From assembly GCA_017535785.1 (NCBI GenBank), contig JAFXTN010000025.1, positions 83,361 to 147,360 on the forward strand: 64,000 nucleotides of DNA. Direction: 5' to 3'. The DNA comes from Butyrivibrio sp. (GTDB lineage: Bacteria; Bacillota; Clostridia; Lachnospirales; Lachnospiraceae). Below the pieces are notes generated by a model. It saw nothing but the letters and a program-made list of their open reading frames with translations, did not search any database and had not been told where the DNA came from. Positions 24,335-32,981 of this stretch are shown here, piece by piece. A program made the position numbers and the translations under genes. How positions within the stretch are numbered: position 1 is the stretch's first letter; each line of letters opens with the position of its first letter.

Positions 24335-25860
24335 ATTATTCTCTCTCTGTCCTTATCTTTTGCCACGATCACAAAATCATAATTTTCAAGATTAAGCATA
24401 AGCGTAGTTGAATACTCACCCTTGCTCCATCCAATCATGATCTTCTTATCTTGAGCGCTTGCTACTATCTCACTGTCAAAAGAGAATGCTTCGAACTCGT
24501 TTCTGAATCTCAAAAGCTCAAGCTGTCTCTTCACAACATCTTTTTCCAAAGCTTTCTCTATCATTTCCTTGGAATAATTTGTTCTGTTGATCTCCTTGTG
24601 ACCACCTGCGCCTGCTGCCTTTACAGCCTCATGATCATTCTTGCCCGCAAGAAGATCGAGATACCAAACCTGAGGCTTACCCGGCATAAAGAGCTGAAGC
24701 GCTCTTGCCGCAAGCATCTTCTTATCATCCTCGCCAAGCGCGGAATAATAAGTCGCATTTACCTGATAGTACATATTCTTGGCGCCATGGAGATCCTTTA
24801 CATAGCCTCCTCTTGATACAACGGTATCTATAAGGCTCTGTATCTGCTCCTCGCTTATAAGTCCCTTAAGATCGAGAAGCGGGATGCCGTCGTGGCAACC
24901 AAGCATATTTACTGTTCTTATCTTCTTATCTATTAGCTCATTGGCCCACTTAACAATAGTATCGCCGTACTTATTCTCGAACGCATCGATTATAAGTCCG
25001 GGAAGGAAGAAGTCGTAAGTCATATAACCCTTGTCGGCTATAGTCTCATATATCTTCTCTGAATATGATGCATGGATCTCGGGCAAAAGAGTAAGTGAAT
25101 ACTTATCAGCAAGCTCTCTTACCTTAGACAAAAGATCCCATGTACCGGGCTCATTAAGGAAATTCTTTTCACCGGGCTCCTTGGGAGCATATGCAAAGGC
25201 ATCAAGTCTTACGATGCTTGCTCCGTAATCCGAGATCTTATGTAGTGTATCATCATAGAAATCCCAAACGAGATCCGATTTGATGTTAAGATCCATCTGT
25301 CCAAGATACTTCAGGCCCTCAGGAGTCTCTTTTACCTCCTGATAAAAGGTATTCCAGTAAGGCACCTTCTTTCCGTCAGGCATAGTGACCATAAGGATCG
25401 GGAGTCCCGGCTTTCTAAAGAACATATCCTTGATATACTCTTCATCAGGCTGGATATAGCCCTCTTCCGTAAGCTTTCCTTTGCCCTCCCAGAACTTGTT
25501 CCAGTTGATAAAGAAATCCTTATATACGGACTTCTCACCGTTTTTTACAAGGTCCTGAAACTGAGGAGACTGAACGGATGCGTGATTTAATATAAAATCA
25601 AGCTTAAGGTCTATATTCATGCTCCTAAGCTTATCCAGGTCTTCCTTGGTAGCAAGGCTATTCTCAAGACCGTAGTCTATTACAGAGAAACCTCTGTCCA
25701 GATCCGTGTGATAGAGACTGGGAAGGATATAGAATGATGAAAATGTATCCTTGGTCTCATCCTTGGAAAGAAATTCCGTAATATCCTTGAGCGTTCCGCC
25801 AAGGCTGTCGGGATATGCATTTAACATAGGTTTGTTATTGGCACTTACTGACTTACTCAT
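24331..25860 (-). CDS. Sucrose-phosphorylase-like GH13_18 enzyme
   Basis: A 509-residue GH13 subfamily 18 protein. It begins PMLNAYPDSLGGTLKDITEF, like GtfA sucrose phosphorylases. The nucleophile is Asp220 (IVRLDAFAYAPKE), the acid/base Glu261 (LLPEIHASYS), and the third acid Asp324 (LGCHDGIP). QVNATYYSALGEDDKKM, LLAGKNDHEA and EINRTNYS are further family strings. Family members split sucrose, sucrose phosphate, glucosylglycerol or glucosylglycerate with phosphate to give glucose-1-phosphate; the true acceptor cannot be read. No signal peptide: cytosolic. It lies two bases after a P-loop kinase and overlaps an esterase gene, so intake of an acylated alpha-glucoside is a plausible role. Confidence 0.85.
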   Translation of the reverse strand: MSKSVSANNKPMLNAYPDSLGGTLKDITEFLSKDETKDTFSSFYILPSLYHTDLDRGFSVIDYGLENSLATKEDLDKLRSMNIDLKLDFILNHASVQSPQFQDLVKNGEKSVYKDFFINWNKFWEGKGKLTEEGYIQPDEEYIKDMFFRKPGLPILMVTMPDGKKVPYWNTFYQEVKETPEGLKYLGQMDLNIKSDLVWDFYDDTLHKISDYGASIVRLDAFAYAPKEPGEKNFLNEPGTWDLLSKVRELADKYSLTLLPEIHASYSEKIYETIADKGYMTYDFFLPGLIIDAFENKYGDTIVKWANELIDKKIRTVNMLGCHDGIPLLDLKGLISEEQIQSLIDTVVSRGGYVKDLHGAKNMYYQVNATYYSALGEDDKKMLAARALQLFMPGKPQVWYLDLLAGKNDHEAVKAAGAGGHKEINRTNYSKEMIEKALEKDVVKRQLELLRFRNEFEAFSFDSEIVASAQDKKIMIGWSKGEYSTTLMLNLENYDFVIVAKDKDRERII

Positions 25861-25862
25861 AA

Positions 25863-26666
25863 TTACTTCTCTGACTCCATAAGTTTGGTATATTCATCAA
25901 AGCTGAGGATCTCTCCCTGCTTTGATACGATTATCTTGGCCTTGTGAGCCTGGTTCTTTATCATACCCTGCTCGATCTCAAGTACCATAGTTGTAAACGG
26001 GCTGTCTGTAGCTCCGTCTCTGTTTCTTGCTCTTCTGTGCTCCAATGTCTCCTTGGGAGTGCTGTTGAGTAATATCGGGATATCAACGCCCTTGTAGTTG
26101 TCGCTGTTTCCGTGAGTCCACTCTATGATGAGCACATCGGTATCTGAGAAATCAACGACTTCATGCCACAGCTCGTCTTCTTTTCTACCCATTCTCTTAA
26201 GGCTGATATTCTTTTCTCCTGCCTTAAAATCAAGAGCTATCTTTTCTATCTCAGCAAAGTCGATCTCTTTATCGGAGCCGAGGTAGTCCTCAAGACCTTC
26301 TCTTCCAAGCTCCTCATACACGCGAAGTCTCTCCGCATCGTTGTGCATAGGTATGCGTCTTGGATAATTGTCTCCCGATAATGTATAGCTCTTTATTCCT
26401 CCCTTTGTGAGGTAATAAGAAAGGATTGAAGCTATCTCAGACTTACCTACTCCGGAGCCGCCGCATACGGTTATAACAACCTTTTCTTTTCCCTTATTGG
26501 CTTCCTCTTCAAGAAGCTGTAAAAGCTTAGGGAAAATGATATTTGCTTTCTTTATATGTCCTTCGTTTATCTCTACCTTATCTCCGGGCATATCTCCATG
26601 TGGGATATTCTTTGGAAGCTCGGGAGCTGTCCATGAATCGAGTTTTTTGATCTTATCTATAAGCAT
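25863..26666 (-). CDS. P-loop kinase (adenylylsulfate/uridine-kinase-like)
   Basis: A 267-residue P-loop enzyme. Walker A is GGSGVGKS at 69-76, followed by LSGDNYPRRIPMHNDAERL, the place where related kinases bind the acceptor, and WTHGNSDNY plus RARNRDGATDSPF, with an Arg-rich lid. The fold is nearest to adenylylsulfate kinase and uridine/pantothenate-kinase types, but no cysteine-biosynthesis genes are nearby. Its place between an esterase (no gap) and a sucrose-phosphorylase-like gene (two bases) suggests that it phosphorylates the sugar or acid released there. The substrate is inference. Confidence 0.65.
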   Translation of the reverse strand: MLIDKIKKLDSWTAPELPKNIPHGDMPGDKVEINEGHIKKANIIFPKLLQLLEEEANKGKEKVVITVCGGSGVGKSEIASILSYYLTKGGIKSYTLSGDNYPRRIPMHNDAERLRVYEELGREGLEDYLGSDKEIDFAEIEKIALDFKAGEKNISLKRMGRKEDELWHEVVDFSDTDVLIIEWTHGNSDNYKGVDIPILLNSTPKETLEHRRARNRDGATDSPFTTMVLEIEQGMIKNQAHKAKIIVSKQGEILSFDEYTKLMESEK

Positions 26667-27467
26667 TTATTCTTCCTCCAGTGCCCACTTGATCGCAGGC
26701 TCCAAGTATTGATTCCAGAAGTTCCAGTCATGTATTCCGGGACTCTCTTTATATGTGAGATCTACCTTTTTCTCAAGTAAGAAATCTCTGAACTCTCTGT
26801 TGTTCTCAATAAGGAAATCCTCAGATCCGCATGCCATAAATACAGGCTGGATCTTATCTTCCTTACTAAGTCTTTCTTTTACGATGAATTCGGGATCGTT
26901 AGTAGTCTCTTTTACCTTCTTAAGATCTCCGAATACATGGCAGTAATAATCATAATCAGCTATATCATCCTTGGCACCGGGCTGGATGTCTCCGAGCTTA
27001 TTTATGATAAGCGCAGAGGAAAGTCCGATTATCTTGCTGTATTTCTCGGGATGCTCAAGTCCCGCATGGATTGCACCAAAGCCTCCCATTGAAAGACCTG
27101 CTATAAATGTATCCTTAGCATCCTTGGAGAGATTAAATGTCTCTCTTACATAATCAAGAAGCTCAAAGCCTACAAAATCAGCATATTTGTAGCAGCAGCC
27201 CGCTGCATTTGTATAAAAGCTGTTATCTCCTGAGGGCATGATCACCGCGAGATTATATCTGAGTGAAATATCTGAGATAAGACTTCCCAAAGGCCAATCG
27301 AAAGTATTTCCTGAATAGCCCTGTAAAAGCATAAGTGTCTTCATCGGTCTGTCATAATTTATATTGCCCATCTTCATCTCGGGCGGAACATCATTGGGAA
27401 GACATACATGAAAAACAGTCTGTCTCCAGATGGATGTTGAAAAATAACTCATTTGTACAAAAGCCAT
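26667..27467 (-). CDS. Cytoplasmic esterase (tributyrin esterase / EstA-like)
   Basis: A 266-residue alpha/beta-hydrolase without signal peptide. It starts MAFVQMSYFSTSIWRQTVFHVCLP, like tributyrin/EstA esterases, has the oxyanion region LLQGYSGNTFDW, the elbow AGLSMGGFGAIHA (nucleophile Ser), an Asp in CGSEDFL and the catalytic His in PGIHDWNFW. The start was set at ATG 27467 with GAGGAG upstream; the frame extends as far as a TTG without a ribosome binding site. It likely removes acyl groups from an imported compound. The stop codon abuts the kinase start. Confidence 0.85.
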   Translation of the reverse strand: MAFVQMSYFSTSIWRQTVFHVCLPNDVPPEMKMGNINYDRPMKTLMLLQGYSGNTFDWPLGSLISDISLRYNLAVIMPSGDNSFYTNAAGCCYKYADFVGFELLDYVRETFNLSKDAKDTFIAGLSMGGFGAIHAGLEHPEKYSKIIGLSSALIINKLGDIQPGAKDDIADYDYYCHVFGDLKKVKETTNDPEFIVKERLSKEDKIQPVFMACGSEDFLIENNREFRDFLLEKKVDLTYKESPGIHDWNFWNQYLEPAIKWALEEE

Positions 27468-27484
27468 GGTAAAAAAATCTCCTC

Positions 27485-27886
27485 TCAATCAATCTTAAAA
27501 ATATGTATTATGCAGCCATCACCTATGGGTTCTATCGTACCCTTAAGATACGCTTCCTCCATCCAGGCAAGGCTCTTTGAATCTGTTATGATCTTGGGCG
27601 TTGTATGATCAAGCTTCTTGTCACTGCCAAGGACCGCCTCATTCTCTATAAAGATGCGGCAATTCTTTCCCTTGTCATCTATTCCCTCAAGGATATATCT
27701 CGCAGATAATGTCCTGTTCTGGGGATAGAATTCCTTCTGCGTATCAACGCCTCCGGGAAGTACATTTCCGTTAAAGTATCTTCCTTTGCAGTTGCCGGTA
27801 AAATTTATCATTACGGCTTCCGCTGTTTTTCCTTTGACCTCAAAGATATCCATGAGGTCGATGTATATTGTAAGAATCTCTTCCAT
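27485..27886 (-). CDS. DUF3237 family protein
   Basis: A 133-residue protein, DUF3237-like by its pattern: EAVMINFTGNCKGRYFNGNVLPGGVDTQ, TLSARYILEGIDDKGKNCRIFIENEA, and TPKIITDSKSLAWMEEAYLKGTI. The family is a small beta-barrel with no known function. AGGAG precedes its ATG. It is 12 bp after the NIF3-like gene and 17 bp before the esterase, as the second gene of the operon. Context suggests a binding or isomerase-like role in the same pathway, but this cannot be shown. Confidence 0.75.
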   Translation of the reverse strand: MEEILTIYIDLMDIFEVKGKTAEAVMINFTGNCKGRYFNGNVLPGGVDTQKEFYPQNRTLSARYILEGIDDKGKNCRIFIENEAVLGSDKKLDHTTPKIITDSKSLAWMEEAYLKGTIEPIGDGCIIHIFKID

Positions 27887-27898
27887 AACGATCTCCTG

Positions 27899-28732
27899 TT
27901 AAACCAAGTAAGTAAAAGGCTCTTTGGCATCTACAAAGCTTACGGGAATATCTCCCACTATGCTCTTAAGCCAGGCGGGCAGGTGCTTCATTCCGCACTC
28001 TTCGCTTCTCTCATGTCCAAGGACTATCATTGCCTTATCCATTCCAAGCTGGGCTGCATCCCTTACATATGCTGAAAGTGTCCACTCTGTGATATCTCCG
28101 CATACGCAGACATCTATGTTTTGCTCTTTCATATAGATCATCGGAAGGTTCTCTGTTCCAAGTCCAAGGCTTCCGCCTCCTACCAAAACGCCCACTCTTT
28201 CAACGTTCATATCAGGATTTCCTACAAGCTGAATGACCTGCATATCAAGCTTATCTTTAAAAAACTTAGCAAGCTCTGAAAGAGTGGTCTTGGGAATAAC
28301 ATAAGTTGCTCCAAACCAGCTTGTTTTGACATCGGGGCTTGGCTTTTCTCTGTACTTGCCCCATCCGAATTCCTCATCAAAGCCTCTGTATATGCCGTCT
28401 TCGGTTCCCGCATGCATGTGATCGTGGAATCTCCAGACTGCAATATTTTTTTCCTTAAGAAGCTTTCTTTTCGCGAGATAAACGGGATCGTCCGAAAGCC
28501 AGTCCTCTTTATCTATACCCGTAAACCATGTAGGCTCATGGGTTATTATCATATTTGCTCCGAGGCGGGCCGCCTCATTTATAACATCTACGGTAGCCAT
28601 AAACGTTGTGACTATACCGGTTATTTCCATGTTCTCATCGCCGATCATAAGGTGGTCGCATGTCTCCTCGTAGGAAAATCTCTTGCTTCCGCTCTTTGTA
28701 ATGATGGCTTCTATCAGTTCTTTTACGGTCAT
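27899..28732 (-). CDS. NIF3-like dinuclear metal protein
   Basis: A 277-residue NIF3 family (GTP cyclohydrolase I type 2 / YbgI) protein. Metal-ligand strings are MIITHEPTWFTG in the first half and VLGHERSEECGMKHL near the C-terminus, with VGVLVGGGSLGLGTENLP and VCVCGDITEWT between. The NIF3 ligand motif usually reads HHP; HEP is a variant used in this branch. The start was set at ATG 28732 with GAGAGGA eight bases upstream rather than at the upstream in-frame codons. It is the first gene of the six-gene operon, divergent from an AraC regulator (91 bp apart). Role in the pathway unknown. Confidence 0.8.
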   Translation of the reverse strand: MTVKELIEAIITKSGSKRFSYEETCDHLMIGDENMEITGIVTTFMATVDVINEAARLGANMIITHEPTWFTGIDKEDWLSDDPVYLAKRKLLKEKNIAVWRFHDHMHAGTEDGIYRGFDEEFGWGKYREKPSPDVKTSWFGATYVIPKTTLSELAKFFKDKLDMQVIQLVGNPDMNVERVGVLVGGGSLGLGTENLPMIYMKEQNIDVCVCGDITEWTLSAYVRDAAQLGMDKAMIVLGHERSEECGMKHLPAWLKSIVGDIPVSFVDAKEPFTYLV

Positions 28733-28823
28733 GATATATCCTCTCATGCTGATGCATTTGTTCCATGACACCTCGAAACGATTTTGTGCTATCATAGTGT
28801 ATGTGTTTCAATCGGAGGTTGTC

Positions 28824-29645
28824 ATGACTGATTTTTATGAATCCAACAACGATATTTTTAATCTATTGCCTGTACAGGTATACCGTCACGACCTGCAGGG
28901 CAATCTTATATATTCCCCGCTTCACTGGCATAGGAGCTTGGAGCTCACTGTCACGCTTACGGGAGATATCCGTTTTAATTCGGGTAGCAGCCATTTTGAC
29001 ATGAAAGAATCCGATTGGATCTTAGTAAACAGCTGCGAGCTTCACTCCTGCAGTTATCTTTCTTTGAACGATCACTTCACGGGGATCAGCTTTATCATCT
29101 CCAACCCTTTTATCGAAAAGTGGCTGGGTAAAAATCTGTTCTTTTATAACCCCGGCAATAAACAGGTCACAAAAGAGATAAAGAAGATAGCTCAAATAGT
29201 CTATGACCTTGATCCTGATTCGGAAGACTATCCTTTTCTTCTTATGAGCAACACTTATGCTCTTCTTGGTATCCTTTTTAAATACTGTAAATCGGAAGGA
29301 GTTTCATCCAAAGCTGGTATGAATAACTCCGATATCACAGTGCGCTTTACTGAATATATTGAAGATCACTATCGCGAAGATCTCTCTTACGAAACAATGG
29401 CCGATCACTTCAAATACAATCCGACTTACTTTTCAAGACTCTTTAAGGAGTCACTTGGTGTGAACTTCCATTCATATCTTAATTTCGTGCGCGCAAGTCA
29501 TGCCGCAGAGCAGTTGTCATCGGGAAAGATGAGCCTTACCGACTGTGCTTTCGATAACGGTTTTCCCAATGTAAAGTCCTTTATCACAACCTTTAAAAAG
29601 CTCTACGGATGCACGCCGGGCGCTTTTATGCAGAGTAAAAAGTGA
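28824..29645 (+). CDS. AraC family transcriptional regulator
   Basis: A 273-residue AraC regulator: N-terminal cupin (HWHRSLELTVTLTGDIRF, ESDWILVNSCELHSC), C-terminal double helix-turn-helix (DLSYETMADHFKYNPTYFSRLFKESLG, MSLTDCAFDNGFPNVKSFITTFKKLYGCTPG). The start is ATG 28824 with CGGAGG seven bases upstream. It is divergent from the NIF3/esterase/GH13 operon and tail to tail with the sugar-permease gene, with the two stop codons abutting in TGATCA. Its position predicts control of that operon by the imported sugar. Confidence 0.9.
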   Translation: MTDFYESNNDIFNLLPVQVYRHDLQGNLIYSPLHWHRSLELTVTLTGDIRFNSGSSHFDMKESDWILVNSCELHSCSYLSLNDHFTGISFIISNPFIEKWLGKNLFFYNPGNKQVTKEIKKIAQIVYDLDPDSEDYPFLLMSNTYALLGILFKYCKSEGVSSKAGMNNSDITVRFTEYIEDHYREDLSYETMADHFKYNPTYFSRLFKESLGVNFHSYLNFVRASHAAEQLSSGKMSLTDCAFDNGFPNVKSFITTFKKLYGCTPGAFMQSKK

Positions 29646-30476
29646 TCAACCCTTTACACTTCCTGCCACAACGCCTTCGATAATGTACTTCTGTCCGATA
29701 AGATAGAAAGCAAGTACAGGCAAGATTCCAAGCAACAGTCCTGCCATCATGGGTGAATACTCAGCCGAATGATTGGTAAGGAACGTCTTGATGGCAATCG
29801 CCAATGTCTTTGAATATGATTTTGTAAGGAACAGACTGGACATAAGGTAGTCGTTCCAAACTCCCATTGCAACGAACACGGTTACAGTGATAATAATTGG
29901 TTTGAGAAGAGGCATTATTATCCTGAAAAAGGTAAGTGCAAATCCGCAGCCGTCAATTCTTGCAGCCTCATCAAGTTCTTCCGGGATTCCTTCCGTAAAT
30001 CCCTTGTAAAGAAATACCGCAAAAGGAAGATTCAGGCCAACAGCAATATATACAACCATAAGAAGGTTGTTAGAAAGTCCGAACATTCCCGCATATATTT
30101 TAACGAGAGGTATCATGTACACCTGGAAAGGTGCGACCATGGATGCGAGGAACATTCCGAAAACGATCTTATTTAATTTCCATTTTTTTCTTGCAAAAAG
30201 ATATCCCGTCATGCTTCCGATGAACATATTTATGATAACGGTGAGAACAGTGATCGTTGCCGTATTTGTAAGGGCCTTCCAGAAGTCCATTCTCTTTATG
30301 GCAATGGCATAGTTCTCAAGCGTAAAGTTCTTGGGAAGTGCAAACGGTGTCTTGATAAATTCGGGTGTAGGTTTAAATGTATTGTTTATAAGCACAAAGA
30401 ACGGAACCATGAAGAGGATCATGACTATTGCTGTGATAACGAACACCAATGTCTTTTTATCTTTTCTTTTCATCAT
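29646..30476 (-). CDS. Carbohydrate ABC transporter permease (MalG/MsmG type)
   Basis: A 276-residue permease with six helices and the EAA loop EELDEAARIDGCGFALTFFRIIMPLLKPI. It begins KKTLVFVITAIVMILFMVPFFVLI, the usual MalG-type start. It overlaps the previous permease gene by four bases (ATGA), and ends exactly where the convergent AraC gene ends. It forms one importer with the permease at 30473 and the binding protein at 31476. An ATPase gene is missing, so a shared MsmK-like ATPase elsewhere is expected. Confidence 0.9.
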   Translation of the reverse strand: MMKRKDKKTLVFVITAIVMILFMVPFFVLINNTFKPTPEFIKTPFALPKNFTLENYAIAIKRMDFWKALTNTATITVLTVIINMFIGSMTGYLFARKKWKLNKIVFGMFLASMVAPFQVYMIPLVKIYAGMFGLSNNLLMVVYIAVGLNLPFAVFLYKGFTEGIPEELDEAARIDGCGFALTFFRIIMPLLKPIIITVTVFVAMGVWNDYLMSSLFLTKSYSKTLAIAIKTFLTNHSAEYSPMMAGLLLGILPVLAFYLIGQKYIIEGVVAGSVKG

Positions 30477-31360
30477 TGTTCATCTACCCCCTTCCTTGTG
30501 AAATAAACCTGCAAAAGCGAAATGATCGCTACGATCACGAAAAGAACGATCGCCTGCGCCTGGCCTTTACCGAACTCCATGCTGGTAAATGCCGTCTGAT
30601 AAATCTTGTATGCGATGAGCTCTGTTGATTTGTACGGTCCTCCTGCTGTAAGTGAGAGGTTCATATCAAAGGACATGAAAGTTCTTGATATGGAGAGGAA
30701 AATACAGATCGCTGTAGAGTTCTTTATGAGAGGAAGCTTTACGTTCTTTATGACATCAAAGCCTGTTGCTCCGTCTACATAAGCAGCCTCGATGAGTTCT
30801 CTGGGAACACTTGTAAGACCGGCGATATAGATTACCATAAGATATCCAGAAAGCTGCCATGCGCTTACGATGATAAGTGCTATAAGAGCTCTTGTGGGAT
30901 TGGTGAGCCATGAAGTGGACATCCAATCAACACCTATGCTCTTTCCGAATGAAGTAAGTGCATATGAAAAGATGAAGTTCCAGATATATCCAAGGATGAT
31001 TCCGCCGATGATATTGGGAGTGAAAAATCCTGTTCTGAAGAAGTTCTGTCCCTTTATACCGCTTGTAACGGCAAGTGCAAGGAGAAATCCTATAAGGTTA
31101 CTTGCAACAACCGTAAAGAACGCATATATTACTGTCTTTAAGAATGAAGTGATAAAAGTCGCGTCCGAAAATACATCGATATAATTCTTTATACCGACAT
31201 AATTGATCTGCATTGCAAGACCGTTCCAATCTGTAAATGTGATCCAAATTCCGTAGATAAAAGGAACAAGGACAACACTAGCCCAGATCACCAAAGCCGG
31301 TAATCCGAATCCCGCAAATGAAAAAATATCACTTAATCTTCTTCTGTAATTCTTAGTCAT
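30473..31360 (-). CDS. Carbohydrate ABC transporter permease (MalF/MsmF type)
   Basis: A 295-residue permease with six helices and EAA loop RELIEAAYVDGATGFDVIKNVKLPLIKN. The N-terminus FAGFGLPALVIWASVVLVPFIYGIWITFTDWNG is typical of MalF/UgpA-type sugar permeases. It starts 115 bp downstream of the binding-protein gene; the gap holds hairpins that may lower permease expression relative to the binding protein. It overlaps the next permease gene by four bases. Confidence 0.9.
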   Translation of the reverse strand: MTKNYRRRLSDIFSFAGFGLPALVIWASVVLVPFIYGIWITFTDWNGLAMQINYVGIKNYIDVFSDATFITSFLKTVIYAFFTVVASNLIGFLLALAVTSGIKGQNFFRTGFFTPNIIGGIILGYIWNFIFSYALTSFGKSIGVDWMSTSWLTNPTRALIALIIVSAWQLSGYLMVIYIAGLTSVPRELIEAAYVDGATGFDVIKNVKLPLIKNSTAICIFLSISRTFMSFDMNLSLTAGGPYKSTELIAYKIYQTAFTSMEFGKGQAQAIVLFVIVAIISLLQVYFTRKGVDEQ

Positions 31361-31369
31361 AGTTTTTCC

Positions 31370-31470
31370 TTTTAAAGAAGCGGGAAGCCTACGACTCCCC
31401 GCTTTATGATTTTTCTCCGGCGAAGCCCCGCAGATGGACTAACATCCATCCGCAGGAACCGGTGGGTTTA
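31370..31470 (-). terminator. Hairpins between binding-protein and permease genes
   Basis: On the minus strand AGCGGGGAG...TTCCCGCT (about 31377-31405) is followed by TCTTT, and ahead of it GATGGATGTTAGTCCATC with flanking CTGCGG/CTGCGG and GGCTTCGCC make a chain of hairpins. Such a partial terminator or processing site is common between a binding-protein gene and its permeases, and would give more of the binding protein. Inferred from sequence only. Confidence 0.6.
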
Positions 31471-31475
31471 ACAGA

Positions 31476-32864
31476 TTATCTCTTCTCCTGATGTGACCAA
31501 TACTCGTCAAGCTTGGAAGCAAGTGTTTTTCTGTCTGTCTGACCTGCAAGATACTCGCACATATATGCTCCGCACTCATACCAAATATCTGAAGGAGCAA
31601 GGTTGGGTGTTCCATAGAAGTCATATGTAAGACCCTTTGCGATGTAGTTAGCTGTTGAAAGTCCAAGAGGGCTCTCGATCTCAACCTGGCAGTTCTTGTA
31701 AGGAAGAGCCTGTCCTGTAACCTTTACCATCTGCTCAAGTGCATATGTATCTGATGTGATGAACTCGATGAACTTAAGTCCTGCAGCCTGCTGAGCCTCT
31801 GTGTTCTGGCTCTTATCGATGCAGTATCCCTTAGCATATGATGTTGCGATGCTCTGGTTGAGAACGTCGCTGGGATCATCGCTGTGAGGAACAGGGAGAA
31901 GTCCGAACTCCTGACCTTCTGAAACGATAGGTCCAAGGAATGTCCATGCCCAGTCACCCATGAACCATGTTCCGCACTCACCTGCTGCAAGTGCCTGAGC
32001 GTCGATGTTTACGTCGCCTACAAGGGGATCTGCCGCATTGTGATTGTACTTAGCCATCATATCGAATGTATCCATATATCCGTTGAATACGTCGTTGTCG
32101 ATCTCTTTTGTCTTTCCTTCGATGATGCTGTTTACATAATCAACTCTGTCCTGTGTTGATCCGATAGCACCGCCGTATGCCTGGCAAAGCCAGTGTGAAC
32201 CAAGTGACCAGTTAACACCTGTAAAGCATGTAGCGTCAACGCCTGTAGCCTCGATCTTCTTGAAGAGATCTTCAAGATCTGATCTTGTCTTGATAGTTGA
32301 AGGATCGAAATCTCCGCCTACAGCCTTGTCACAAACTTCCTTGTTGTAAAGGATTCCAACGCCTGCAGCAGTCTGAGGAACAGCGTAGATCTTGCCGTCA
32401 AATGTCATTGTGCTGAGTGCGTTCTCTTCGATGTTGGCAATAACAGGCTCGTTTGTGAGCTCAAGCATTCTCTCCTGGTTCTCCCAGATGTTGATGGGAT
32501 CCATAAGTGAAACTGTAGGGCCTTCATTACTTGCGTAAAGAGCCATCCACTGCTGAAGCTGATCATCACCTGCTGCGATGTACTCAACTGTGATGTTGGG
32601 ATTAAGTCTCTCAAACTCAGCGATGATGTCCTGGAACATCTGATCCTTACCTGTCTCTGTTGTGTAGAATGAGATATCTACATCTTCAACAGGTCCTGCT
32701 GATTCAGGTGCTGCCTGAGTCTCAGTCTCGGCTGCGTCGCTTGTCTCTGCGGGCTGTGTATCAGCTTTTGATTCGAATGAATCAGCGTTCTGAACGCCGC
32801 ATCCGGCAAGGGCTGTCATTACCATAGACATTCCCAAAACCATAGATAATAATTTCTTTTTCAT
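31476..32864 (-). CDS. Sugar ABC transporter substrate-binding lipoprotein
   Basis: A 462-residue extracellular solute-binding protein (family 1). Signal peptide and lipobox LAGC (Cys22), a 40-residue acidic spacer (ESKADTQPAETSDAAETE), then VDISFYTTETGKDQMFQDIIAEFERLNPNI and the typical NWSLGSHWLCQAYGG, GTWFMGDWAW and AKGYCIDKSQ regions with aromatic residues for sugar stacking. It precedes two permease genes. The operon next door encodes sucrose-phosphorylase-like and esterase enzymes, so a sucrose-like or acylated di-glucoside is a possible ligand, unproven. Confidence 0.9.
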   Translation of the reverse strand: MKKKLLSMVLGMSMVMTALAGCGVQNADSFESKADTQPAETSDAAETETQAAPESAGPVEDVDISFYTTETGKDQMFQDIIAEFERLNPNITVEYIAAGDDQLQQWMALYASNEGPTVSLMDPINIWENQERMLELTNEPVIANIEENALSTMTFDGKIYAVPQTAAGVGILYNKEVCDKAVGGDFDPSTIKTRSDLEDLFKKIEATGVDATCFTGVNWSLGSHWLCQAYGGAIGSTQDRVDYVNSIIEGKTKEIDNDVFNGYMDTFDMMAKYNHNAADPLVGDVNIDAQALAAGECGTWFMGDWAWTFLGPIVSEGQEFGLLPVPHSDDPSDVLNQSIATSYAKGYCIDKSQNTEAQQAAGLKFIEFITSDTYALEQMVKVTGQALPYKNCQVEIESPLGLSTANYIAKGLTYDFYGTPNLAPSDIWYECGAYMCEYLAGQTDRKTLASKLDEYWSHQEKR

Positions 32865-32981
32865 GTAAAAGTATCCTCCTTTGTGAAATACCCCGATTAT
32901 TTTATAATCTGATTGTATTAACTAACACTCTTTCAATCTTCCCTTTATTTAACCTTTGGATTGTCAAAAATTATCTTTTTC

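Noticed and set aside
25863-26666. Sulfate-assimilation adenylylsulfate kinase (CysC)
   Set aside because: Longer than CysC, the family motif DGDNVR is not matched exactly (SGDNYPRR), and no sulfate genes are nearby.
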